NCBI GenBank assembly: GCA_020355945.1
Contig: CP070627.1
Location: forward strand, 4,027,595 to 4,039,425
DNA length: 11,831 bases
From: Candidatus Aminicenantota bacterium
GTDB taxonomy: Bacteria; Acidobacteriota; Aminicenantia; UBA2199
Direction of reading: 5' to 3'
Positions 1 to 6,868 of this stretch are shown here, piece after piece. The notes below the pieces were generated by a model, which was not told the origin of the DNA, searched no databases, and saw nothing but the letters and a program-made list of their open reading frames with translations. How positions within the stretch are numbered: position 1 is the first letter of the stretch; every line of letters begins with the position of its first letter. The translations under genes and the position numbers were made by a program.

Positions 1-2090
1 CGGCGATTGGCCGCGGTGGAAGTACTCCCGTATACCGTGGCGCTGCCCACAGTAAGAGTACAGTTCCCCACTTCCGAGAAATTAGCGGTCACGGTTTTGT
101 TGGCGTCCATGGTAATGGTATCGGGGTTGGTTGTACCGGTCAAGTCACCGGTCCAATTGTCAAACTTCCAACCGGAATCCGGGACGGCGGTCAGGGTAAC
201 TACTGTTCCCTCGTCATAAGTCCCGCCCGGGGGATTAAGGGTGACACTGCCCTGGCCCACGGTGTTGACGGTCAAGGTGTACTGCGGGGGCGGGACATAA
301 GTGAATGTTGCCGTGACGCTTTTGTTGGAATTCATGGTAATTGTTTCGGGATTGTTTGAACCGGTCAAGTCACCGCTCCAACCGGTAAATTCCCAATTCG
401 CATCAGGTATGGCGGTCAGGGTAACCACCGTGCCTTCACAATAAGTACCTCCGGCAGGGTTCAAATCGATGCTGCCATTGCCCACGGTGTTGGTGGTCAA
501 GGTATATTGCGTACATCCTCCACTGATATCCACGGTATAATCTTCAACTTCACCATAGGTGAAGGTGCCGCATATCGGTGGATAGGTGCTGTAACTCATG
601 GATACTCGCATCCGGGTGCTCACCCCGCCAGTGCCGGAGGGCACCGTGAAACTGCCGCTTACCGTGGAACTCCCGGAACCGCTGAACACTTCTTCTCCGG
701 AATCTTCAAAATCACCATCTACATTATAATCAATCCAGATTTTCCAGTATTCGGTATAGGAACTGCCGGGGAATCCGGGTGTTAATAACACATCAGCACT
801 TTCACCTTCGGCTAAATTGGCTGTCATATAAGTGAAATCGGAATAAGGGGATGCACCCGAACTGTTAGATAGATCGGAGACGTCAACCCCGGCAATGTAT
901 TCGTAACTTTGATCATTCCCGGATGAATCACAGTACTCGATGACCACTTCTTGTACGGTAATGTAATCGGTTTTGGTTTCCGTATCGCTGCCTTGTGCGT
1001 TGGTAGCCGTTAGTGTAACCGTATAAGTACCGATTGTATTATAGGTAACTTGCGGGTTTTGGCTGGTGCTGGAAGAAGGATTGCCGCCTTCAAAGGTCCA
1101 GCTCCATGATGTCGGGTTGTTGGTGGTGAGGTCGGTGAATTGTACACTGTTGCCTACCTGGACAGGATTAGGGTCTGCTGAGAAGTCGGCCACCGGCGGC
1201 TGTGGTATAATAGTCTCGGGTACACCGTAAGACGCAGCATATCCTATGTTATTGGCATAGTATTCAATTCTCATGTAGCCACTTTCACCCCAACCGGTTC
1301 CCCAGGAGTTTTTCATGATCCAGTATCCGCCGCTGTCGTTCCATCCTACCAGGATGACGGCATGGTTGGGCTGAGAAGAGGAAGTGTTAGAGAAAATACC
1401 ACCGGAGTAAGCCTGGAAGTAAGAATCCACATATACGGCTACGGAAATCGGACCTTGATTATAAATGGCATTTTTGAGGTCATCTGTGTTGGGGACACTG
1501 CTGGAGTTGCCAACATAGTACCAGGCTTCCATGGGATGATATTTGGGGCAACTGGTGCTGCAGCTTTGTTGATAACCCACATAGGGATAGCAGCTTTCTA
1601 GCGGAACGCCATCGTACATGTCGGGATAGCCCCACCATCCACCACTGCAGCTATAACCAAGGGTGTTGCAGTCCAGGAGCCATTGCTCGGATAAATTATC
1701 CAGTCCACCGCCAGCGACTGCCACACAGCTTTCATAGGAACCGATAGTACCAAAGGCCCAACAGGAACCACAGGAACCCTGGTTTTGTACATTGGTTACT
1801 ACGCCGTAATCCCTCCAGTCCCAGCTTGTGGGCAATGCCACTTCTCCTTTGTAGCCGCCATCAAAATTACCCGCATCTTGCCAACCTGGCGGCACTATCA
1901 ATCCACAGAGATGCTCCAACGGCTTGTCCAGCACATCGTTCTCACCAACCGTGAACTTAAGGCCTTGCTTCTCAATTTCCATACGCATCTGCTCTAATGT
2001 TAGTGTCTGTTTCTTGGCTTTTTCACCATAGAGGCTAAACACCAACATCAAACAAATTGTAAAAATGATGCTCTTTCTCAAAACTTTCAT
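1..2090 (-). CDS. Secreted papain-family (C1A) cysteine peptidase with PKD, GEVED and bacterial-repeat domains, C-terminus beyond window
   Basis: Reading the minus strand from ATG at 2090 gives 696 codons with no stop up to the left edge, so the gene is partial at its 3' end. The start has a perfect AGGAGG 8 nt upstream. Residues 1-22 look like a Sec signal peptide (K2, R5, K6, then a hydrophobic run). Residues 25-85 resemble a short bacterial C1A propeptide. The peptidase domain spans about 86-290 and keeps all catalytic landmarks: oxyanion Q104, nucleophile C110 in CGSCWAF, H243 in NHAVILVGW and N261 in KNSWGTGWGE. Then come a PKD domain (about 298-379), a GEVED-type domain ending in GEVEDYTV (513-520), and two InlB/bacterial repeats (about 527-597 and 604-671) of the type WxFxxWxGDLTG. 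A further module begins at 676. By family knowledge it should be an exported, probably surface-bound or secreted, protein-degrading enzyme. The adhesion/spacer role of the repeats is inference. Confidence 0.93.
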   Translation of the reverse strand, partial: MKVLRKSIIFTICLMLVFSLYGEKAKKQTLTLEQMRMEIEKQGLKFTVGENDVLDKPLEHLCGLIVPPGWQDAGNFDGGYKGEVALPTSWDWRDYGVVTNVQNQGSCGSCWAFGTIGSYESCVAVAGGGLDNLSEQWLLDCNTLGYSCSGGWWGYPDMYDGVPLESCYPYVGYQQSCSTSCPKYHPMEAWYYVGNSSSVPNTDDLKNAIYNQGPISVAVYVDSYFQAYSGGIFSNTSSSQPNHAVILVGWNDSGGYWIMKNSWGTGWGESGYMRIEYYANNIGYAASYGVPETIIPQPPVADFSADPNPVQVGNSVQFTDLTTNNPTSWSWTFEGGNPSSSTSQNPQVTYNTIGTYTVTLTATNAQGSDTETKTDYITVQEVVIEYCDSSGNDQSYEYIAGVDVSDLSNSSGASPYSDFTYMTANLAEGESADVLLTPGFPGSSYTEYWKIWIDYNVDGDFEDSGEEVFSGSGSSTVSGSFTVPSGTGGVSTRMRVSMSYSTYPPICGTFTYGEVEDYTVDISGGCTQYTLTTNTVGNGSIDLNPAGGTYCEGTVVTLTAIPDANWEFTGWSGDLTGSNNPETITMNSNKSVTATFTYVPPPQYTLTVNTVGQGSVTLNPPGGTYDEGTVVTLTAVPDSGWKFDNWTGDLTGTTNPDTITMDANKTVTANFSEVGNCTLTVGSATVYGSTSTAANR

Positions 2091-2098
2091 TTTTCTAA

Positions 2099-2104
2099 CC
2101 TCCT
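2099..2104 (-). promoter_or_regulatory. Ribosome binding site of the C1A peptidase
   Basis: AGGAGG on the minus strand with an 8-nt spacer to ATG 2090. It fixes the start of the peptidase, whose reading frame is easily missed because it has no stop in the window. Confidence 0.85.
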
Positions 2105-2158
2105 AAGTTTTTAATTATTTTTTTTTCTGGTTGTTTATGTTTTTCGGATCGCAGGCAT

Positions 2159-2190
2159 AAGGCTCTTCCGTATTCATTACGGAAGGCCTT
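2159..2190 (-). promoter_or_regulatory. Stem-loop in the 5' leader of the peptidase gene
   Basis: The arms AAGGC-T-CTTCCGTA and TACGGAAG-GCCTT pair over 13 bp with one bulged base around a TTCAT loop. The hairpin lies 69 nt upstream of the peptidase ATG. There is no T-run directly after it in the minus direction, so it looks more like an mRNA-leader or processing structure than a terminator. It matches no riboswitch class I can recognise. Confidence 0.5.
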
Positions 2191-2197
2191 TAACAAA

Positions 2198-2353
2198 TCA
2201 ACAACGCAATATACAGATCGTTAAGTAATATTTGATTATGCATATAGTCCCGGTATTTAATAAAAACTTACTTGGTTTTATTTGATTTACCAGGGAAACA
2301 AAATTGGGGGAGTTTTTTCCTTTTTTCTTAGTTAAGCTGCCGTGTTTTTGCAT
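2198..2353 (-). CDS. Possible 51-residue basic small protein, weakly supported
   Basis: An ATG at 2353 opens 51 codons to TGA at 2198. An AAGGAG lies upstream but with a long spacer of about 12 nt. The product starts with a lysine-rich stretch (MQKHGSLTKKKGKN) and ends in a hydrophobic, cysteine-containing tail. I recognise no family. It lies on the same strand as the peptidase, between the candidate promoter and the leader hairpin, so it could be a leader ORF. The region is AT-rich and a chance ORF is just as likely. Confidence 0.2.
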   Translation of the reverse strand: MQKHGSLTKKKGKNSPNFVSLVNQIKPSKFLLNTGTICIIKYYLTICILRC

Positions 2354-2402
2354 TGGCTGCTTTAACTCCTTTTTCTTTAATCATGTCATGTTTCATATTT
2401 TA

Positions 2403-2432
2403 ATTTTATCACTCTTATTTATTTTTTGTAAA
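2403..2432 (-). promoter_or_regulatory. Candidate sigma70-type promoter toward the peptidase
   Basis: On the minus strand, TTTACA (2432-2427), an 18-bp spacer and TAAAAT (2408-2403) match the -35/-10 pattern well. Transcription would begin near 2396, giving a leader of about 305 nt to the peptidase ATG. AT-richness makes chance matches common, so this is tentative. The GTTGTAYR boxes lie just upstream of the -35, as activator sites would. Confidence 0.35.
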
Positions 2433-2442
2433 TACGCAAAAG

Positions 2443-2515
2443 GTTGTATATTTGGGTGGAAAATAAAAAAAAAATTTATACAACTAAAGTTGTACAAACC
2501 AAAAAAGGTTGTACG
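2443..2515. repeat. Cluster of four GTTGTAYR boxes, including a 16-bp dyad
   Basis: Four copies of an 8-bp box are visible: GTTGTATA at 2443-2450, its inverse TATACAAC at 2477-2484, GTTGTACA at 2489-2496 and GTTGTACG at 2508-2515. The middle two form the dyad TACAACT-AA-AGTTGTA (2479-2494). The outer two sit in the longer direct repeat AAAAGGTTGTAYR, 65 bp apart. Such an arrangement is typical of a regulator binding site upstream of a promoter. The regulator is unknown. Confidence 0.55.
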
Positions 2516-2570
2516 TGTATTGCTGAATTAATCGGGTTAAATTTTTGCCGGGTCCCCCTAAATGCCTCTT

Positions 2571-2600
2571 TCTTCGCGTCTCTTGGCGTGACTTCGCGGC
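2571..2600. repeat. Three 10-bp tandem units (minus strand CGCSAAGNNN type)
   Basis: The plus strand reads TCTTCGCGTC, TCTTGGCGTG, ACTTCGCGGC in exact 10-bp register. On the minus strand these are CGCGAAG/CGCCAAG units. They lie just after the stop of the 777-aa kinase. Similar short 'GCGAAG' phrases occur as dispersed intergenic repeats in many environmental genomes. I see no clear Rho-independent terminator here. Confidence 0.5.
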
Positions 2601-2607
2601 TGAAATT

Positions 2608-4941
2608 TTAAACAGATACGCCCGAAGGGCCGGATGAAAGGACTTCCTTTAATTCATGGATTTTATAGGGTTTGGGCAAAACCCCGCAAAAACCATAATC
2701 CTGGTAATGGGTAATCACCGGGTCATCGGAATAACCGCTGGAAACAATGGCTTTTACGTTGGGATCGATCTCCAGCAGTTTTTGCACGCACTCTTTACCC
2801 CCCATACCTGATGGGGTAACCAGGTCTAATATAACCGCTTCAAAGGGATCGCCCCGTTCTATTGCCGATCGATACAATTCCAGGGCTTCTTCACCGTTTT
2901 CCGCCTCTACGATTTCGTATTCGAGGAATTCCAACAACTCTTTAGCGATTTCTCGAATCGAATCTTCATCATCCATCACTAATACTTTCTTTTTCTTGGG
3001 GGCAGGGGGTTCAACTTCCTTTTCCACGGCAGGAATTGAAATTGCGGGTTTCTCCTGGGGCGGCAAGGTAACGGAAGCTGGCAGCAAAAGGCTGACAGTG
3101 GTTCCCCTGCCTTTTCTTGATTTCACCTGGATACCGCCGCCGTGTTTGCGGATAATCGAGTAAGCAGTCGTTAATCCCATGCCTTCCGCTTTTTCTTTGG
3201 TGGAAAAATAAGGGTCAAAAATTTTGGGCAGGTGCTCCTCTGAAATCCCGGGTCCCTGGTCCGTGATGGAGATTTTAACATAATTCCCGCGCTTGATGAT
3301 GGTAGATTTTATACCACGAATTCTAATATTTTCTATTTTAATGGTTATTCTTCCTTCATGATCGATGCCGGGTCTGCCTATGGCTTCAGCGGCATTTTTC
3401 AATATATTTCTTACGGCTAAAAGGACCTGGTCCGGGTCAAACACCATGGGCCATAAATCCCTGATATGCCATTCAATGGTGATTGGGGAGTCTTTCCTGG
3501 TAAATATGTCATGTACCGCTTGCTTCAGGGTTTCTTCAATAGAACTTTCTCTTTTTTGGGGTTCTCCGCCTTTGGAAAAGGTGAACAGTCGATAAGATAT
3601 TTCTTTTGCCCGCAGACCCGCGTTTTCTGCTTTTTTCAGCCGGGGGAAGGCTTTATTCTTTTCTCCTGTTTTCATTTTAACCAGGGAGATATACCCCAGG
3701 GTGGAGGTGAGGATATTGCTGTATTCATGGGCGATTCCCCTGGCCAGCACCCCCAGGGCTTCCAGGTTTTGAGACCGTCTTAATCCTTCTTCCAGTTCTT
3801 TCTTTTCGGTTACATCCCGGATAACCAGTACCACCCCGATGGCTTTTCCTTCCTTCAAGATAGGAGCGCAGGAATATTCGCTGGGTATTTCACTGCTATC
3901 CCTGGTAATCAATACCCAGGTGTCGGTACCGAAAGATTCAATGGTTTCGCCCTTTTTCATTACTTTTTCCCCGGGATTGATCATGATCTGGCCGGTGGTT
4001 TTGTTTTTCATTTTTAAAATTTTTGCCAGCGGTTTTCCCACGGCTTTTTCCTGCGGCCACCCGGTCATTTGCCCGGCCATCCAGTTGATGATGCGGATCA
4101 CCCCGGCTTCATCCGCGGCGATGACCCCATCGGCAATCGAGCGTAAGGTGATATCCAGGCGTTCTTTCTCTTCCTGGAATGCCCTTAATAATTTCTTCTT
4201 CCCGGTGATGTCCCGAAGGGATATGAGCCAGGCCTGTTTTCCTTTCCAATCGATTTTTACTCCCCTCATCTCCGCAGTTAAAAGGGTGCGGTTTTTCCCG
4301 GGAATCTCTATTTCTTTTGATTCGGATTCATCTGCCACAATGGGGAATCCCAGGGGTTTTCCCAGCACTTTCCTGCATTCCAGGTTCAACAGGTTCTCAG
4401 CCGCGGGGTTCATAAAGCGGACCTTTTTATCGGCGTCAACAATAATAACACCGTCAGGGATGTTGGTGATAATCTCTATAAACCGGTTTTCACTTTGTTT
4501 TAAATCTTCGGTCTCTTTTTGCAACTGTAATTTCAATTGCTGGCGTTCAATGGCATAACGGATAGAGGTGACCAATGATCTGGCTGTGACGTCACTTTTC
4601 ACCAGGTACTCCTGGGCACCCATTTTTACCGCTTCAATACCGATTTCTTTATCATCCAGGACCGTTAAAACAATAATAGGAATATTCCTGGCTTCTTCTG
4701 TTTTACGCAAGATTTGAAGCGTATTTAACCCCTGGCTGTCGGGAAGGGTTAAATCCAGTAAAATCAAATCCACCCGGTTCGATTTTAAATACCGGGTTCC
4801 TTGACTGAGACGTTCCAGGATAACCGTCTCAAAAGTAGTATCAATAAAATCATAGGTGTGGATTTCCGCTATCATCTCTTTTAGCAATAAGATATCGTCA
4901 TGATTATCTTCAAGTATCAGTAATTTCAAGGTTGGTTTCAT
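2608..4941 (-). CDS. Hybrid histidine kinase, REC-PAS-PAS-HisKA-HATPase-REC (777 aa)
   Basis: A soluble sensor kinase with no membrane segment. Domains in order: receiver (about 5-130; E10/D11, phospho-acceptor D63, T93, K115), PAS (about 151-246), PAS (about 256-378), dimerisation/phosphoacceptor helix with H405 in RGIAHEYSN, ATP-binding domain (N516 in the N box, DQGPG 561-565, FDPYFSTK 575-582, GMGL 587-590), a Pro/Lys linker (625-652), and a C-terminal receiver (D657/D658, D706, S734, K757). All phosphotransfer residues are present. The family autophosphorylates on His and passes the phosphate to an Asp. With receivers at both ends it can act as a hub in a relay. It is last in a three-gene operon, and its ATG overlaps the preceding stop as ATGA (4938-4941), implying translational coupling. 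Input ligand and output partner are not evident. Confidence 0.93.
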   Translation of the reverse strand: MKPTLKLLILEDNHDDILLLKEMIAEIHTYDFIDTTFETVILERLSQGTRYLKSNRVDLILLDLTLPDSQGLNTLQILRKTEEARNIPIIVLTVLDDKEIGIEAVKMGAQEYLVKSDVTARSLVTSIRYAIERQQLKLQLQKETEDLKQSENRFIEIITNIPDGVIIVDADKKVRFMNPAAENLLNLECRKVLGKPLGFPIVADESESKEIEIPGKNRTLLTAEMRGVKIDWKGKQAWLISLRDITGKKKLLRAFQEEKERLDITLRSIADGVIAADEAGVIRIINWMAGQMTGWPQEKAVGKPLAKILKMKNKTTGQIMINPGEKVMKKGETIESFGTDTWVLITRDSSEIPSEYSCAPILKEGKAIGVVLVIRDVTEKKELEEGLRRSQNLEALGVLARGIAHEYSNILTSTLGYISLVKMKTGEKNKAFPRLKKAENAGLRAKEISYRLFTFSKGGEPQKRESSIEETLKQAVHDIFTRKDSPITIEWHIRDLWPMVFDPDQVLLAVRNILKNAAEAIGRPGIDHEGRITIKIENIRIRGIKSTIIKRGNYVKISITDQGPGISEEHLPKIFDPYFSTKEKAEGMGLTTAYSIIRKHGGGIQVKSRKGRGTTVSLLLPASVTLPPQEKPAISIPAVEKEVEPPAPKKKKVLVMDDEDSIREIAKELLEFLEYEIVEAENGEEALELYRSAIERGDPFEAVILDLVTPSGMGGKECVQKLLEIDPNVKAIVSSGYSDDPVITHYQDYGFCGVLPKPYKIHELKEVLSSGPSGVSV

Positions 4942-6827
4942 CTTACTTTCTCACTTCTCATCTTCCATCTTCCCTCCCGGTCTGCCGCAGCGGGTAAAAA
5001 TATAATGAAATTGCTGCCCACCCCTTTTTCTGATTGCACTTCAATGGTACCCTGGTGATTCCGTATGATGGAGAAGGCGGTGGCCAGTCCCATTCCCGTG
5101 GCTTCTTTTGTGGTGAAAAAGGGGTCAAAGATTTTTTGCAGGGCTGCTTTTTCCATTCCGCTGCCGTGGTCTTTTATAGAGACTTTTACGTAACTCCCGC
5201 TTTTTAAAGGCAAGTGCATTTTTTCCGAAATCAGTACGTTTTCCAGTATGATTTCCAGGAGTCCGCCATTGGGCATGGATTCTTCAGCGTTTTTGACGAT
5301 ATTCCACACCGCGGTATATATTTGATCCCTGTCAAATTCCACGGGCCATAAGTCTGCGGGAATATTCCATGCGCAGGTGATGGGGGAATCAACGGGACCG
5401 CGTTCTTCCAGGATATCTTCAACGACATTTTTCAGCAGCCTGGTAATAGAAATGCTCCTCTGGTAGAAGCAGCCGGCTTTTGAAAAGGTGTGCAGTTGGT
5501 TGGTCAATTTCATTGCTCTCAAAGCGCTTTTTTCCGATTTCTCCAGCATCTTAAATACCTCTTGATCTTCGGCTAAATGGGTTTTAGCAATGGAAATATT
5601 TCCAAGAATTATTGTAAATACATTGTCGTAATCATGGGCCAATTTCCCGGCCACCACCCCCAGGGATTCCAATTTCCTGGTTTTTATCATTTCTTCTATC
5701 ATTTTTTTTTGCAGCGTGGTGTCCCTGATAATAAACACATAACCTATAATATAGTCTTCCTTGTCTAAAATCGGTGCATGGGAATAATCGATCACTATTT
5801 CATTATCTTTTACAGTTATGACACTGGTTCCATAGGAGAAGGCACGTTTATTTTTTTGTGGGGATTGGGGTGGGAATTCCAGGTCCAGGATTCGAGACAC
5901 GGGTTGACCCGATACCTGGTGCTGCGTCCGGCCAATCATCTGTTGGCCGGCTTGATTGACGGATTCGATACATCCTTTTTCATCTGTGGTAATAACGCCG
6001 TCCCCGATGGATCGGAAGGTAATATCCAATCGTTCTTTTTCAACCAGGAGCGATTTTTCCAGTTGTTTACGTTCGCTGATGTCCCAAAGGGAAGCCAGGT
6101 AGGCGGTTTTTCCTTCCCAATCAATTTTTTTCACCCGCATTTCCACGAATCCAACTCCCCCCGGTTCCCCGGTAATATTCAATTCCGCTGCTTCACCAGG
6201 AACCAATGTATATCCAAATTTTTGGCCTATTAATTCATCGGGTGTTTTACCGAGAATTTTTTCTGCCGCCGGGTTTGTGAAGATTATTCGGCCTTCCTGG
6301 TCCAGGATAAGAATACCATCTGCACTTCTCTCGATGATTCGTCGGAACCGCTGTTCACTTTTCCTGGTCTGGTTTTTTCTTTTTTCCAGCTGCATGATGA
6401 GTTGATGCCGTTCGATGGCAAAACGCAGGGAATTTTCCAGCATGCTGGGGGTGAGGTCATTTTTACAAATATAGTCTTGGGCGCCTTCTTTTATGGCACA
6501 CCTTCCCATTTCCTTATTGTCCAGCCCGGTAAGCACCACAATAGGGATGCGGGGGGTAAATGTCTTAAAATTAAGTAACGTGTCCATCCCCCGGCTGTCG
6601 GGCAAAAATAAGTCCAACAGGACCAGGTCAACACCGGCGATGTTTTCCTCTAACTGCTGTTTTCCCCTGGAAACCTGGTCCACCCACTGCACCTGGTATT
6701 GGGTGGAGACTGTTTCCGAGAGCATCTCCCGGATAATTAACGCATCATCCGGGTTATCCTCCACCAGGAGGATATGAATAGGGGATGTGCCATTTGTACG
6801 GGTTCGTTTACGTGTACGTCCGCTCAT
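4938..6827 (-). CDS. Histidine kinase, REC-PAS-PAS-HisKA-HATPase (629 aa)
   Basis: A paralog of the next gene with the same layout but lacking the C-terminal receiver. Receiver about 17-140 (E23/D24, phospho-acceptor D72, T100, K122); PAS about 158-250; PAS about 268-372; phosphoacceptor H398 in GKLAHDYDN; ATP-binding domain with N513, DHGSG 553-557, FDPFFTTK 567-574 and GMGL 578-581. No signal peptide or membrane segment. The start is ATG with AAGGAG at a 7-nt spacer. The first 14 residues are Arg/Thr-rich (MSGRTRKRTR) and encoded by degenerate hexamers. The last ten residues are encoded by a degenerate heptanucleotide array that runs into the next gene's start. It shares long similar stretches with the 777-aa protein (REC end and the EKERLDIT segment before PAS2), pointing to tandem duplication. 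It probably takes part in the same phosphorelay. Confidence 0.92.
   Translation of the reverse strand: MSGRTRKRTRTNGTSPIHILLVEDNPDDALIIREMLSETVSTQYQVQWVDQVSRGKQQLEENIAGVDLVLLDLFLPDSRGMDTLLNFKTFTPRIPIVVLTGLDNKEMGRCAIKEGAQDYICKNDLTPSMLENSLRFAIERHQLIMQLEKRKNQTRKSEQRFRRIIERSADGILILDQEGRIIFTNPAAEKILGKTPDELIGQKFGYTLVPGEAAELNITGEPGGVGFVEMRVKKIDWEGKTAYLASLWDISERKQLEKSLLVEKERLDITFRSIGDGVITTDEKGCIESVNQAGQQMIGRTQHQVSGQPVSRILDLEFPPQSPQKNKRAFSYGTSVITVKDNEIVIDYSHAPILDKEDYIIGYVFIIRDTTLQKKMIEEMIKTRKLESLGVVAGKLAHDYDNVFTIILGNISIAKTHLAEDQEVFKMLEKSEKSALRAMKLTNQLHTFSKAGCFYQRSISITRLLKNVVEDILEERGPVDSPITCAWNIPADLWPVEFDRDQIYTAVWNIVKNAEESMPNGGLLEIILENVLISEKMHLPLKSGSYVKVSIKDHGSGMEKAALQKIFDPFFTTKEATGMGLATAFSIIRNHQGTIEVQSEKGVGSNFIIFLPAAADREGRWKMRSEKVR
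4946..4973. repeat. Degenerate heptanucleotide array at the 629/777-aa gene junction
   Basis: On the plus strand the units CTTTCTC, ACTTCTC, ATCTTCC, ATCTTCC follow in 7-bp register; on the coding strand they are purine-rich GGAAGAT-like units. They encode the C-terminal tail of the 629-aa kinase and end just before the ATGA overlap. Confidence 0.5.
6795..6824. repeat. Degenerate hexanucleotide repeat in the first codons of the 629-aa kinase gene
   Basis: Units TGTACG, GGTTCG, TTTACG, TGTACG and TCCGCT lie in 6-bp register on the plus strand and encode the Arg/Thr-rich N-terminus ahead of the receiver domain. They resemble the ACGTTT hexamers in the neighbouring 585-aa kinase gene. Confidence 0.4.
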
Positions 6828-6834
6828 GTCGGGA

Positions 6835-6840
6835 CTCCTT
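6835..6840 (-). promoter_or_regulatory. Ribosome binding site of the 629-aa kinase
   Basis: AAGGAG on the minus strand, 7 nt before ATG 6827. It abuts the GAGGATA tandem array, whose units themselves resemble Shine-Dalgarno sequence. Confidence 0.75.
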
Positions 6841-6868
6841 TATCCTCTATCCTCTATCCTCTATTCTC
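6841..6868. repeat. (TATCCTC)3-TATTCTC heptanucleotide array spanning a stop codon
   Basis: Three perfect TATCCTC units and one TATTCTC unit in tandem. On the coding (minus) strand they read GAGAATA-GAGGATA-GAGGATA-GAGGATA. The array encodes the last residues and the TAG stop of the 585-aa kinase, then fills the 26-nt gap up to the next Shine-Dalgarno. Confidence 0.8.

Noticed and set aside
507..785. Plus-strand frames at 7-219, 507-785, 1362-1601 and 1785-1997
   Set aside because: All are antisense to the continuous minus-strand C1A peptidase frame, which explains the region fully.
2120..2200. c-di-GMP or preQ1-type riboswitch in the peptidase leader
   Set aside because: A strong hairpin is present, but the conserved cores of those riboswitches are not found.
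2304..2531. 75-codon plus-strand frame in the AT-rich region
   Set aside because: Phe/Lys/Ile-rich composition follows from A/T runs, there is no ribosome binding site, and the GTTGTAYR boxes lie within it.
3839..4558. 239-codon open frame on the plus strand inside the 777-aa kinase gene
   Set aside because: It is antisense to a kinase with complete domain motifs, and its product is Ser/Phe-rich low-complexity with no recognisable domain. The same holds for the antisense frames at 2747-3163, 5778-6233, 7632-8135 and 7781-8179.
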